Shown: positions 34,707 to 47,243 of the stretch, piece by piece
How positions within the stretch are numbered: the first letter of the stretch is position 1
How the letters are laid out: the number at the start of each line of letters is the position of its first letter
Origin: Leucosporidium creatinivorum
Lineage: Eukaryota > Basidiomycota > Microbotryomycetes > Leucosporidiales > Leucosporidiaceae
Reading direction: 5' to 3'
NCBI GenBank assembly: GCA_001600635.1
Contig: BCKL01000006.1
Location: forward strand, 1 to 64,000
Length of the DNA: 64,000 nucleotides
Notes under the pieces: generated by a model
The model's database searches: none
What the model was told of the DNA's origin: nothing
What the model saw: the letters and a program-made list of their open reading frames with translations, nothing else
Position numbers and translations under genes: made by a program

Positions 34707-35733
34707 ATGTCGAGGATTCTAGCGCAGAGCAGCCGCTCGAAGCACTCGGTGTCCAGTACGCCGTCCAGCCCTCCGCCGCTGTACGCTCTACACCCTCCAC
34801 GAGCAGCGGTCGGTCAATCCCATTCAGCATCGACCTCTCCTCTCCCTTCGCCCACCTCTTCGCTCCGCCTTTCTGCACCTTTGGTCTTTTCTACTCCGCC
34901 CCAATCTCCTCCTCACAACGGCAGCAGTAGCAGTACAGGCGCCTTTACTTTCCCTCGACAAAGCCTCCACACCGTCCCCGGACTCTCTGCCCCGCAAGAC
35001 GTCTCTCTCCCTTTCCTCTCCACCCTCGAACTCTCGCCGCCGCCCGAACATCACTCAAAGCTACATTCGGAGGAGCAGCACGTCGGCCCTGCTGCTGTAG
35101 AGCACCTCGCCTACATGGGCAAAAAGCCTCCCGTCAAGAAGCAGGGCAAGGTGAGCAAGCAGCGCTTGAGGGCGATCCGCTGCAAAGCTTGTCGAGGGCG
35201 AGCGCTAACGGGTCTGCACTCTTACAGGCCAAGGCCAAAGCAAAAGCTAAAGGTCTAGCATCTACTTCCACCTCGACTACAGCCCCAGCAGCGCCGATCC
35301 AGTGGTCCGAGAAGCAGCAACAGCACGACGCGGTCCAGGCGCCTCCTGCTCTCTACCAAACGACGACGACGAGCCACGGCTACGGAGGGCACAAGCAGCA
35401 CAAGGGCAAAGGAAAACACGATTCGCACTATGCTCAGGAGTACGACGACGAGGAGCAAGGCTACTTTGACGAGGACTTTGAGCTCGACGAGCGGAGGGTG
35501 CGTTTCACCGCCGTTCGGTCTGGTGACCAACAGCTCGCTGACTCCTTGTTGTATCACAGGGCCGCTCGACACGTCCCCGACTGCTGTGGAGGAGCCATCT
35601 CGACGCCCTCACCCTCGGCGTCCTCGATTCCCACGTCGTCGAGGTTCGAGGGACCCAAGTACCGCGCCTGACGGGGGAAGGGAGCGTCGAGGGCAAGAAG
35701 TGGAGCAGGGAGTTGGAAAAGTGCGGGCTTTAG
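34707..35733 (+). CDS. Disordered Lys/Ala-rich hypothetical protein
   Basis: Three exons (34707-35150, 35228-35497, 35560-35733), joined in phase 0 with GTGAGC and GTGCGT donors and CAG acceptors. The N-terminal half is Ser/Pro-rich and disordered (MSRILAQSSRSKHSVSSTPS). The middle is basic and repetitive (KKPPVKKQGKAKAKAKAKG). An acidic Tyr-rich block follows (EYDDEEQGYFDEDFELDERR), then a more ordered basic C-terminus (LDALTLGVLDSHVVEVRGTQ, ending in ELEKCGL). No family is recognised. The charge-block layout resembles RNA- or chromatin-associated disordered proteins, but that is only an impression. Confidence 0.55.
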
Positions 35734-36196
35734 TATTCGGCTCAACGCACAGGCGATCAGGGAGGGAGGGAGGGAGGAGCGGAGGAGGAGCAAGGACTCA
35801 GCGCCGATGGACGAGCGCCGAGCAGGAAGGAGGAAGGACTGGATCGTGTAGTGTTTTGTGATAGCATTTCTTCGCAGGATTCCCCCCATCGCCACCACCA
35901 ACAAAAGTAGGCTAGTCTCTGAATGCAGCCTCTTGTACAACTTAGCCGTCTCGCGTTTGCGAGAAAAAGAGCTGAACGCCGAGAAGCGTTCGTGGAGCTT
36001 AGCCTGACCCAAGATTGCCGACTTCACCCTGCAGCCCTCAGCTCTCCGGCTTAGCTGACTGCACCGCGACCGTCGGTATGAGCAGTGTCCTCTCGAGAGC
36101 GAAAAGCAACCTCGGCGCCGACCTCTCTTCGCACGTTCCTCAAGCGCCGGCTGGATCTATATGGTATTGCTCTTCCCTATATACACCTCACACCTT
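35734..36196. other. Convergent 3' intergenic region
   Basis: It separates the stops of two convergent genes. A purine-rich GGGAGGGAGGGAGG run lies at 35760-35780. No gene is seen. Confidence 0.5.
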
Positions 36197-38484
36197 CTAT
36201 TCCCTCTCCTCCTCCCCCTCCCTCTGCACCTCCTTCACCTCCCTCCAATCCGCCGGTCTATCCACCAACAGCCCCGTCGCTCCCGCACTCGCCAGCGCCA
36301 CGCATCCCATAACAAGCCAAACAAAATTACCGCTGACCCAGCGCCGCTCTTTGGAGAACGCAAAGAGGGAGGAAGCGGCCATTGGACCTATTGAACGACA
36401 GAGGGAGGAGCACATTTGCGCGACGCCGTTTAGTGTGCCGAGGAGGCGGCGCGAGGGGGAGGCGTCCGTTATGGCGAGCATGTTGCAGGCGTAGGAGCAG
36501 TTGGCGCTGTGAGTGGGGAGGGCGAGGCGAAGGGAGGGGTTGAGTACGGGACAAGGTAGAAAGGAGAGAGCGAGAGTCAGCTCGGCGCAGCTCGGCGCAG
36601 CTCTGCGGCGGAAGGAGGGCCGCAGAAAGGCTAGAGGGCTGTAGAAGAGGAAACAGGAGTACCACTCACATGCTCTTGATGACCAGAAATAGCACCATCA
36701 TCCCCCAAGTCCTCCACCGCCTTCCCTCGCCGACCTCATCCCACCTCGCCGCCGTACTCATCAGCGGGAACATGATAAACACCAGCGGATACAAGCTCAT
36801 CAAGGCCCGATACAGCTTGACGGTGCCGAACCTCGCTTGTAGTGGAGGGAAGATGACGAGTTGGAAAGTGACGGTGAAGACTCCGCCGAGGGCCAGGGCT
36901 TGCCCGATTTGGCTTTCCCGGAATGAGAGACCGCCGAGGGTGGTGGAGGTGTAGCAGAAGAGGATGAAGATTGCCTTTTTGAGTGCGAGGAGAGGTTAGT
37001 GGAAGGAGGGGAACGATGGAAGGAAGCTGACTGACGTCGAGGGCGACGGTCTCGAGGGCGAGGCAGGCCTGTGGGGAGACAGGTCAGCAATCATCCCGCC
37101 ACGAGAGAAGGACCAATACTCACATATACGATTAAAGCAGCGACCACCCTTTTCGACTTGAACAGCGCCTTCACCGGCGGCGGTTTCCTGACCTCCGAGT
37201 TACCTCCCTCAGCCACATCTCCACCGACGCTCTCCTCCCTCCTCGCAGGCGTCACCGTCCCGGGCGTACTAGTCCCGCTCGGAATGTCCTCCTCCGATAT
37301 AGGGACCGTACTCGAGACCTGAGCGCCATATTTCGAGCGACCACGAAGGGCCGAGAGAGCGGGTTGCTGAGGGAGGGGCACGGTGGTGGTTGGGGCGGGA
37401 GTCCGGGGCGTGAGGGTCTCTTCGAGGAAGAGGAAGGCGACGAGGGCGCCTGCGGCGGGGAAGAGGGCGCCCACGAAGCAGGGGAGGGCGTAGGGGTACT
37501 CTTCGAAGAAGCGGACTGCGAGGGGCAGAGGTCAGCGAGCTGCCTTGCTGTTGAGCGTGAGTGGAATGCTCACTACCGCCAAAGATATCAGGGTAGTGCT
37601 TGACGGGATTTGAAAGGTAGCCGCCGAGCATTGGTCTGCGAGAAGAGCGAAGTCAACTGCCGAGCCTCCGCCGAGTAGTAAGCCGAGCTGACCCTACGAC
37701 CGAGCCGATCGACCATGCGAGCGGTAGGTATGAGAACGCTTTGCCTTGGTTTGTCTCATCGGTAAGCTCGCCGAGCATACTCTTGATGACACTGCGAGAG
37801 GGGAAGCGAAGGGAAGGGAGAGGCGAGGAGGGGATAGCCGACGGTACGGGGTCAGCGTCGTAGGCGTCATGGGCGGAGCACAGAAGAGTGAACCTACGCC
37901 ACGTTCCCATTGAGCGCCCCACCGAGGCAGCGCGAGACTACCAGCCCCCAGAACTGCTTGCTTAGGCCGAATGCCGAAATTGACAGCGCGACACCGCAGA
38001 GGCCGATCTGCAGTACCGGTTTCCTCCCGATCCTGTCACTCAGTCGTCCCCATCCTAGGACGGTCGAGAATGTACAGAAGGCGAAGAGCGATTCCTGTGA
38101 AGCCGTCCGAGGGTCAGCTTATGGTTGGCAGCGCCGAAGCGAGCAGAGAACACGAACGATGACTCCAGCGTAGTAGCCCAGCTTCTCCTGCTTGTCGGTG
38201 ACTCCCATATCCCATAATTGCTGGCTGATAAAAGGAAATATCTGCAGGTGTAGCGAAGTCAGCTGTCCGGAAAGCTCGGGCGAGTCAAATATGGGGAGAC
38301 TGACCAAGCTAAAGGCGATGGGCTCGCCGAAACGACATAGACAGAGTACCCAGATTTGCTTGGCTGGCAGAGGAGTGATGGACGGTCGTCGACGTTGTAG
38401 CAGAGGCGCTGCCTCTTCGGCTGGTAGGGGAGGGGGGCCGAGCAAGATGCTGGCGAGCTTGGTGCGGCGGAGGCTGGCGAGCAT
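36197..38484 (-). CDS. MFS transporter (DHA1-like, ZIFL/YCR023C type)
   Basis: Twelve-TM major-facilitator transporter. The start MLASLRRTKLASILLG precedes a short cytosolic tail. TM1 begins at PLPAKQIWVLCLCRFGEPIA, continuing FPFISQQLWDMGVTDKQEKLG. The loop 2-3 signature GWGRLSDRIGRKPVLQIGL is intact. LGGALNGNVAIIKSMLGELT and AWSIGSVVGPMLGGYLSNP follow, matching the subgroup that includes plant ZIFL and yeast YCR023C. A long Ser/Thr/Pro-rich cytosolic loop separates the two halves. The C-terminal half has FRESQIGQALALGGV and RRLLGTLNGVAQMCSSLCRS. The substrate is not predictable. It is divergent from the GOST gene across 437 bp. Confidence 0.9.
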
Positions 38485-38921
38485 GTCGCTTGGGAGTTGT
38501 GGTGAGCTGCGCTGCTCAGCTGCAGCTTCTGCTTGAGGTGAAGGGACAGCGCAAAGGCGCAAGAGACGGAAAGCACGCGGACGGCGGCTGCGAGCGGTTT
38601 CCCTTTGACTGCTGGCGTAGGCGAGTGGGTGAGCTGTCGAGCTGTACCCCACTGAGCTGTTCCTTCGTGGTGCCGAGAAGCCGAGACGAGTGAATGAGAC
38701 GAAGGCAAGCGAGCTTTCGGAATTCGGCCGGCTCGCCCTTTGCGCTCCCGCTACATCGTCGAGTGTCGACCGACCTCAGTCAACAGGCTACAGGACAGCA
38801 GCAGACGGACTGCTAGCACCCTACAGACTCTAGGCAACCGAGCAAACTCGCTACAACTCAAGACCGACGCGCTCGCAGCTCCCAACCTTGGCACAGCGGG
38901 CTCGCTCTTTTGCGCCTCAAC
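38485..38921. promoter_or_regulatory. Divergent promoter region, MFS / GOST protein
   Basis: 437 bp between divergent start codons; it must hold both promoters. No recognised element or additional gene. Confidence 0.45.
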
Positions 38922-41075
38922 ATGGTCGCCCTACAGCGCTCGTCGTTCTCTTTCCTATCTGCAGCATTTCTCGCACTCGCCGCCTTCTCGCAACTCGTCG
39001 CGCAGGCAGCAGGCTATCAAGTTCTGGTGGGCTCGCAGGATGAGGTGCGCCAGGTCTGCAGTGGCATGTGGGGCAAGGGCAAGCAGGATGCTTTCATCGA
39101 AGGTGAGTTGTGTAGTCTAGTACAGTCGCTGTAGCTCTGCAAAGTCAGCTCGAGGGAGCAGCACCCACTCACCGACACGCCTCCCGCTCCACAACGCGCA
39201 GTCATCTTCTCCCCCTCATCAAGGGGACAACTCGCTCTCGTCATCTTCGAGTGGAACGATGCTTCTCATCTCGGCGTGGATCAGAATGGCCAAAGTACAG
39301 AGAACGAGTGGAGCAACGATGTGAGTCTGCTCGCTCAACCTTATCCTCGAGCGCCGAAGCGGCTCTGCTGAGCGCTAGACTCGTGCTAACCCCTCAGCGA
39401 TCCAACAGCGCATCTACATCTGTACTCTGGACGCTCTCTCGGCTGGACTCTGCACCCAGGCCGACCTCGGACGCTTCATCACCACTCCCGCCGCCTTCTC
39501 CACCTCTAACTCCTCCATCTTCACTGCGTCGGTTCGCTTCGACTCTGTAGCCTCCGCGCCTCAGAACACCGAGGACAAGGCGCTGGGAACCGGTCCCTAC
39601 CGCTACGAGGTCAAGAAGAAGGGCTATTATTGCGTTGGGCACGTCCCGGTCGTTCTGGAGGGAGCATCGAGGAACACGAGCTACGAGGGCGTAGTGGACT
39701 TTGAGAACGTATTTGCGGGACATCTACCTGCCTCCGAGTACCCCAAGGTCTTCGTGAGTTGCGGTCGAGCTCCGAGCAATCAGCGCCGAAGCTGACTCTC
39801 ACCTCTCCAGTTCTACTTCGTCCTCTTCCTCATCTACCTCACCCTCGGCCTCGGCTGGCTCTACCTCACCTACCGGCATCGCCGCGAGCTCCTCCCCATC
39901 CAAAGCTACATTACCGGCACGATCGTCTTCCTCGTCTTCGAGATGCTCACCGTCTGGCGATATTACGCCTACCTCAACAACGTCGGACACCCCGGAGTCG
40001 CGGGAGCTCTACTCGTCCTCGTTGCCATCCTCAACGCTGGGAGGAACTCGCTGAGCTTCTTCATGCTCCTCATCACGAGCATGGGCTATGGAGTCGTTCG
40101 GCCGAGCCTAGGAGCCGTCATGCTCAAGGTCAGGCTGCTGTCGATCATTCATTTCGTGTTTGGCGTCCTGCAAGTCTACGCAGATCTAGCTCTACTGTTC
40201 AAGTGACGACAAGCTGACCTTCTACTTCGCTCGCAGCTACTCGCTTGGCACGGTCTTGATCCCTCTCGAATCATCCGGCTTCTTCGTCCTCTTCTTCGTC
40301 TTCCCTCTCTCCCTCACGCTCACGGCGTTTTTGATGTGGACCATGTGGTCCCTCAACTCCACCATCGCCGACCTCGGAGCTCGTCGCCAGACCTATAAAA
40401 AGTCGAGTGAGTCGCAAACCGTCTCGCTCCTTGCTGTATCGCTAACCACATTTCGCTACAGTGTTCACCAAGCTCTACCGCATCCTTCTCCTCGCCACCC
40501 TCCTCATCCTCGCCTTCTTCGTCATCTCGACGCTCTCCTTCTCCGCTCGTGAATCCACCTCCTTCGGCCCTTCGACCTGGCAAACTCGCTGGATCCTACT
40601 CGACGGCTGGCTCGGCGTCCTTTACCTCGTTGTCTTCGCCTCGATCGCTTGGCTTTGGCGACCTACAGGGGAGAACAGGATGCTGGCGCTTTCGGATGAG
40701 TTGCCGCAGGATGAGGAGGAGGCGGAGAGGGGCGAGAGGGCGAGGATGTATGATGTTGCGGGGATGACGACGGGCGAGGAGGATGAGGAGGAGGATGATG
40801 GAGAAGGAAAGGGGGAGAGTATCCCTCTGCGGAATGCGAGGAGTGGGGGAGTCGGTCAGGACTCGGTGGTGTTTGACGTGGGGTCGGATGATGAGGATGA
40901 TGATGCGAGGGAGTTGGGGAGGGTCACAAAGAACCATAGGAGTAGTGAGGAAAGTGGCGAGGAGGGTGAAGGACGGGCGTTGCGGTTGGCGGACTCGGAC
41001 GATGAGGGAGACATTACGAATCTCGGTGGAGGAGGAAGGGAGCGGCCGCCGAGCTACAACTCAAAGAGGGATTAG
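38922..41075 (+). CDS. GOST-family seven-TM protein (PTM1/GPR107-like)
   Basis: Golgi/endosomal membrane protein of the lung-7TM-R family. The signal peptide MVALQRSSFSFLSAAFLALA is followed by a luminal domain (GYQVLVGSQDEVRQVCSGMW, then YICTLDALSAGLCTQADLG, YRYEVKKKGYYCVGHVPVVL). Seven TM helices follow, with the family features ASEYPKVFFYFVLFLIYLTL, SYITGTIVFLVFEMLTVW, LLVLVAILNAGRNSLSFFML, GYGVVRPSLG and QTRWILLDGWLGVLYLVVF. The cytosolic tail is very acidic and Gly/Asp-rich. One intron (40170-40236) starts with GCAAGT, a GC-AG intron needed to keep the frame in GVLYSLGTVLIPLE. The role in trafficking is inferred from the family. Confidence 0.92.
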
Positions 41076-41265
41076 AGGCTGCAGAGTAGCATTCGTAGCG
41101 TTGGACTAGCTGGGCGGATCAAGCTGTGATGTTTCGCTGTGCTTTCGAAACGACTGCCGAGTGCCGAGAGTTGAGGGTGGAGATCCTCTAGCCGAGTGAC
41201 CGCGAATCGTTCGCCGCGAACGAGAGTCGACGCTGGACAGCATGCATCGTGATTGCGCACATACA

Positions 41266-42718
41266 TCAGAACTCGTACAGCTCAGGCTGCTTGTGTATCA
41301 CGGCAGACACGCTCTTCCTAGGCTGCTCCTTCGACGCCTCCTTCTCTCCCGCAAACCTGACCTTCGTCTCCCTCTCCACAATTCGCTCCTCAACCTTCTT
41401 CTCCACCTTCTTCTCCTCCACCTTCTTCTCGACCTTCTTCTTCTCGACCTCTGGCCCCATCGGCTCATCCGCATTGACCGTCTCGACGACGAACCTCCTC
41501 CTCTTGACCCTGAAGCCGAGGTTGTTCTCTCGCCCCTCTCCTCCTCCACCTAGTCCTCGTAGTACACTGAGCTTGGCGCTTGGTGGTACGAGACTGCCGA
41601 GAGATGGCAGCTTGGGTATGCTCAGCAGGCCGTGATGCCGAGGGAATTGCGAGATGGAGAGAGGCGAAGAGGCGAAGGAGGTGAGGGAAGTGACGGCGTC
41701 GGAGGCGTGGGAGAGGCGGGTGAGGAGAGTCGGTGAGGAGGCGTGCAAAGGGAGAGGGAAAGTTGAGACAAGGGTGCAGGCGGAGCGCCGAAGGAGGGGA
41801 CGAAGGCGATGGAGGAAGGAGTAGAGGGCCTGTGGGGTTAAGGTAGGTCAGCGACAGTTCGACCAGGGAGAGATGTGCTCTGAACGTACCGCTGAGGATG
41901 ATGGACCCCAAGAGGGCGAGCCGAAGGAGGAGATGGCTATCCGCAGAGCCTTGCTCGGCTTTGTTCCGTCTTCAGGCAATCTGGAATGAAGCGAGTCAGC
42001 GGGCAAGCAGACATGTTACGAAGCGGAAGCACTCACAGATACCCCTTCTCGGTGATGATGGACTGCAATCGCTCGTACAGCGCTTCGTACACCTCCGTCG
42101 GCCGCTCTGCCAGCTCGTCGAAGTCCACTACGGTCAGGCGAGCTCGGTCGGCTGCGCGAAGCTGCTTGGTAGTAGTCAAGTCGAACAAGCTGCAGTAGAC
42201 GTCGGACTCTGCTCCCCTTGGCGCTGTGGAGGGTTGCGAAGGTCAGCTCTTCTGCTCGCAGCGGACCTCAGCAGGACTGGCAACTGCTTACGAGTAGGAG
42301 CAGAGACCGTCGTGGCATGCTGTTTCATCCCTTCGTAGCGGAACGCAATCTTGAGCTTCTCCTCCTTTGCTTCCTTGTTCTCCTCCTCATCTTCCTCGTC
42401 TCCCAGCACCTGCCCTCCATCCACCTCCATCAAGCTCTCAACGAGCCCCTGAGGTCCGTCGCCGTCCAGCGCACTGCCAATGACTACGATCTCCTGCTTT
42501 GCCTCGAGTCCTTGAGCCACCCAGAACTTGAGCAAAAGGTCGGCGTAGGAAGTGAGAGCGTCGGATTGAATGAGGAGGGAGGAGGAGAGCGGGAGACCAC
42601 CGCCGAGCAGGTCGTCGAGGGAAGAGAGACCGGTAGAGAGGAGAGGGAGCGAGTTGTAGGGAGATGGGCGGGAGCCGGGCAGCGGAGTCGTCGTTACGCG
42701 CCGTTTGAACGAGCTCAT
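41266..42718 (-). CDS. ELP4: Elongator complex subunit ELP4 (PAXNEB)
   Basis: RecA-like subunit of the Elp4-Elp5-Elp6 ring of Elongator, which supports wobble-uridine modification of tRNA. Begins MSSFKRRVTTTPLPGSRPSP, then STGLSSLDDLLGGGLPLSSS (the family's degenerate P-loop region), YADLLLKFWVAQGLEAKQEIV, an acidic insert, LKIAFRYEGMKQ, YEALYERLQSIITEKGYL, ALRIAISSFGSPSWGP and ALYSFLHRLRPLLRRSACTL. It continues KLPSLGSLVPPSAKLSVLRG and RENNLGFRVKRRRFVVETV. The C-terminus has a Lys/Glu-rich repeat (EKKKVEKKVEEKKVEKKVEE), longer than usual. Introns use standard signals; the start gives the conserved N-terminus. Confidence 0.92.
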
Positions 42719-43388
42719 GTTCGTGTAGGGTCTTCTGAGAGTACGCTGTGGATTTCTGAAGTCCTGTACAAGTCGCTGCTGTAAGGTGATGCGAGACGAG
42801 GTGAGATGTAGGAGCAAGAGAGCCGTCGCGAGCGCTCGAGCATGACTTGGCGGCGATCCCTCCTTTGTGAGAGAAGGAGGAGGCCTGCCAAGAGCGGTCG
42901 ATTGAGCTGCAGAAGCGTGAAATACAGCGCTTAAGTCACCTCTAAACCCTTTTCCCAACAGCTGCACCAAAGTGTATGTAGGAACCGACCTTCTCAAGCT
43001 TCTCGGCGCTGGCTCCTTGCCCTCTCGCCTCATCTTTTGCTCGCTTCTCTTCGCTCGTGTCGCTTCGCTACAGCAGGAGGATAGAATTCAGCTACATACG
43101 AAGCAATATCGAGGTAAGCCTGCATCCCTTGTGTGCTCCTCGCTGAGCTTGCTCGAGTCGCGTCTGAGGAGGGGCCTCTTGAGCTGCAGCTTTCGCAGTG
43201 CAGCCCATCGGGCGCTGGGCGAGCGCAGGCAGACACTCAAAGCTTCAGCTACTGTGCTACACTCGAACACAACTTCCTTCAAACAACTCGGACAACAAGC
43301 TGACCACTTCTCCTTGAAGAGCGCATCTACCCTCATTGGGATTTAGGCTCAGAGGGTCCCGGCGACGCGTTGTGAAGAGCTGCAGGAC
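42719..43388. promoter_or_regulatory. Divergent promoter region with a likely 5'-UTR intron
   Basis: Between the divergent starts of ELP4 and the EGF-type membrane protein. A probable untranslated intron of the latter runs 43114-43346 (GTAAGC donor, AAGCTGACC branch, TTTAG acceptor). No other gene is seen. Confidence 0.45.
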
Positions 43389-46300
43389 ATGGCCAGGTGA
43401 GTCTGGGTTCCCTCTGAAGCGATTGCAAGCGCTGACGAGCCCTTCCCGTACAGCCAAATCGGCCCCGCCGAGGGAGTCCCGTTTCCCGAGACGCCAGACT
43501 TGACAGCTGGTGGATTCGACTATGCCGCCAAGCCTACTACAGAGGACGACTTCTGGGCCGCTCCATCGCCCGACCTCACCCTCTCTATACACGGCCTCTC
43601 ACCCGCCTTCACCTCTTCGCCGAGCTTCAGCTTTCAAAGCGGCTTCGAGTTTGAGGGTGTACCAGAGGACCATGAGCCGAACCCGCCGCCAGAGCTCCCT
43701 CTCAGCCCAGAGCAGACTCCCAGCCCACCGTCAGCCGAGTTCAGAGGAATGCCCACCCCTGCAGGCAGCCCCGGCTTGCTCAGCCCGAGCGGGGAGCGGA
43801 CCTCGTTCTTGAGCGAGGGCTTGTCTGGTACAAGTGGCGAGGACTCGTTCATGGATCCGATGATGGTCAAGGAGGTCGCTCAGGAGGAAGAGGCTCGGGC
43901 GGCGAAGCGGCGGTCTAGCCAGCTCCAAGCTCCATGGACCTCGACGCCGCCGAGACGAGCTCCGCCGCAAGCTGCCGTCTTCGACATCTTCGGACGACCT
44001 CTACCAGCTGCACCGCCCATGGCCGACCCTTTTTCCATCGTCGTCGAGCCTGCTGCAACCTCGCCGCGCAAGAAGAGCATCCTCGGCTCAACAAAATCGG
44101 CCGGTCTCGTCTCCCTCGCCGAGTCCTCGCGCACAGCAAAGAGTTCGTCAGGATACTGGGACACCTATAACGTCACCGCTTCCTCCGCACTCGGCACCAC
44201 CCCTCCTCGACCCTCTGTCTCGCCTCGCCAGACGACTCAACCCTCTCGCTCGAACACGGAGCCCTCTTTCGAACACGCCCTCCTGCACCCGATCGCTCCT
44301 CCATCTTCCATTCCGAGCTCGGCGACGTTCCCATCGACCTACAAACCTCTCACTCCGCCTCTGGTCGACCTTCCCTCCTACCCACCGCGCTCTCACTCCC
44401 CTTCTTACGACGAACGACCGAGGAGCCGAGGAGGCATGTCGGACGTCGACGAAGAGCCGACATGGATCTCGAGAGCATACGTCGAGCAGGTTCCGCCTCG
44501 AACGGCACCTCCTCGCTCGCACTCGATCCCGGACGGTGGGCTCGGCCTCGCTGCTCGGCGGAACCTCCCGTCAACGCTGCAGCAGCCCCTGGCGACCGCT
44601 CGACGAGGCTCTCTCGCCCAGGCTTCCCCTCAGTATTCTCACTACCCTGCCTGCCCTTCCATCTCTGCCGCACCGACTCCTACTCCCACTTCGGCGTCGA
44701 CCTTCACTCCCTCCTCTTCTTCTTCCGCCATGCCCTCCCCTTGGTCCTCCGCTCCCTCCGCTCCCTCCTCATCCACCCGAGCCCTTCTTCCTCCTCCTCC
44801 AACGCCCCCGCCCCAAGCCTCAGCTCCTCAGATGCCACCTTTCGTCTCCCTCTTCGTCGCCCCCGCCGAAGACTCGCCAGCAAAGACGAGCGCTCGGCCG
44901 AGTCGAGCAGAAGTGCTCGGTATGGGCGAGACAGGCTCGATGAGTCCGACAAGGTCATCGCTTATCAGTCCGCCGCGAGGAGCCAACATGAGGCAGCGAG
45001 TTGCTCAGGCCGAGGATTCGTCGAGCCGAAGGAGCAGAGGAATCGAGGTCGAGTTAGAGGATTTAGTCAGGAGGGCGGAGAAGGTCGAGTCACGCCTGTT
45101 GGATGATGGAGTAGCGGGAGAGAAGGCGTCGCCGAGTAGGAGGAAGGACTACCCTCGTGGACTGGCGCATGGGCGGAGCGAGTCGCAGGCGAGCCGGTGG
45201 TGGATGTTCGGCGTGGAAGGAGGAGGGAGGGCACCCTCGGCCAAGCGGTCGTCTAGCGCGGCTGAGGGGTGGTCGACGTTGGGAGAAGAGAGCTCGAGGG
45301 GAGGGGCAAGGACGGCCGAAGAACGGCGGCTGGAGAGAGAGCGGAGGAAAGTCAGGGAGGCGAGGAGGAAGACTCAAGATTGGCTGTCGACGACTACCGA
45401 AGCGACGAGTGGGAAGCGGAAGTGGTTCGGAGGAGGAGGAGATACGTGGAAGCCCCTCCTCGCCTCAACCCGGTTCCGATGGCTCGCCGGCGGCCTCGTC
45501 GCCCTCGTCCTCCTCATCAGCATCCTCGGCGCCGTCCTCTCGAAACGTAGCAGCGGATCGTCTTCGCTCGGGGAGTGCGTATGTCGGAACGGAGGGACCG
45601 TCAAGAGCACGAGCGGAGGCAGCTGCGAGTGCTCATGCCCGAGCGCATGGGGAGGCACGAGCTGCCATCTGAACGCCACCTGCGCCGGCGACCGCTCCCT
45701 TCCCATCGCTCAAGGACTCCTCGATGTCGCCGCTGCCGCCAACAACCTCTTCTCCCCTTCCTTCGACGTCTCTCGTCTTCCCCTCATTGTCAACACCTAC
45801 CTCGGCGGCACGCCTTCCTCCAAGAAGACCTGCCAATCGCAACTCGACCTCATCACCCTTCCCAACCTCCCCATGTCGTCCTACCCAGTCCGTCTCGCCT
45901 GGACGGAAGCCGCCGTAGCCTGGGGCTGGGGCGTCTCGGAAGCCAAGACCGGCCTTCGCACCTTCGCCTCGGCGCTCAACTTTGCCCCATTCGGCGACGA
46001 CGCGTCGACCGTACCCAACAGCAACTTTCAGATGATCGTCGCTGGACTCACCTTCGACCTCGCCCAAATGACCTCGTCCGTCCCCTCCGTTTCCTGGGTT
46101 TCGAAAGCTTCCCCCTCGGCCGAGCAAGTCGCTCTCGTCTCGTCCAGCGCCTCCGCCACCCTCGATCGCATGAACGCATACGCCGTTGCGGGATCCAAAG
46201 GACGCACGATTGCTCTCCAACACCTCTGGAGCGAGCTGGGATTCGCCGACGCCGACCTCGCGACGTTCAAGACGGCGGTGCAGAACGCCGAGGTGCTCAT

Positions 46301-47243
46301 TCCGTTCCAGGCGACGAGCAGCCTGCCTACTGGCGAGACGATGATGAGTCTGGCGCAGGGTTTGAGCAACTCGAGCTCGTTTCCCGTGGGAGTAGGATGC
46401 ATGGCCGGGTTGAGCGGCGACGTGGTGAGCAGGGTGAACGAGATCGAGCAGAAGGCTTTCGGCTTGGCGTCGGTGCAGTTTGCAGGGTCATTCAACGCTT
46501 CGTCATGCTTGGCAAGTCCAGATATTGCTGCTGGTGTATGGTCGAGTCCGGCGCTGACCGCTTTCCTCGAGCAGGATCGTCCCCTCTACGGCATCGTCAA
46601 CCTCCTCAACCTCCGCCTCCCCTTCGCTTCCTCCGGCAATCGCACCCATCTACCATCTCAGGCCGTGGCCCTTTCGTCCGACGCCAAAGCTGGCTGCACC
46701 ATACACGGCGGCGAGACCTTGTTCGGTACGCTCGCCGGTCCTCCTTCGGCTTCCTCTTCCTCCGCATCGGCAGACCAATTCGGCACCTTCGCCAACCTCG
46801 ACCATGTACTCCTCGCATATCTCAATCTTCTCAGCCCGGAGCAAGCCACCGAGCTGGTCTCCTTCGTCCTCTCCTCCACTTCGTCGCCTCCCTCGTCGAC
46901 CTCCTCCCTCATCAACTCTCTTCCCATCCTCGAAGTACAGCTCTGGGGAGGGCTCTCCTCATCTTCATACCCTTCCTCCGTCACCTCCACCATCTCTTCC
47001 CTCTCCACCGACTCAGCAGGCTCCGCCCTCCTCTTCGGCACCTCGGCGGGGTCGATCTTCCGCTCGTGGGCCGTCAACGCGACAAGTGACGTGCGGTGGG
47101 CGCTGGGTGCGGAGCAGATAGGAGCGCAGGTGCTGGACGATGGGACGAGTGCGCTTCTGGGGAAGGTGTGGGCGGCAACGAGCAGCTCGTCGACTCCGGC
47201 GCTAGCTTGGAATAGGTTGAAAGCGGCGGGTCTGGCTTCGTGA
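43389..47243 (+). CDS. Type II membrane protein with EGF-like module (1,265 aa)
   Basis: The first coding exon is only 8 nt (43389-43396, ATGGCCAG); a single intron joins it to a 3.8-kb exon (43454-47243). Residues 1-670 are cytosolic, Ser/Pro-rich and disordered, ending in a basic stretch. One TM segment (FRWLAGGLVALVLLISILGA) lies near residue 680; basic residues before it predict N-in/C-out topology. A Cys-rich EGF-like module follows directly (CVCRNGGTVKSTSGG, then CECSCPSAWGGTSCH). The roughly 520-residue outer domain is Ser/Thr/Ala-rich with scattered N-glycosylation sites. I do not recognise a named orthologue; a cell-wall sensor or adhesion role is inference. Confidence 0.78.
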
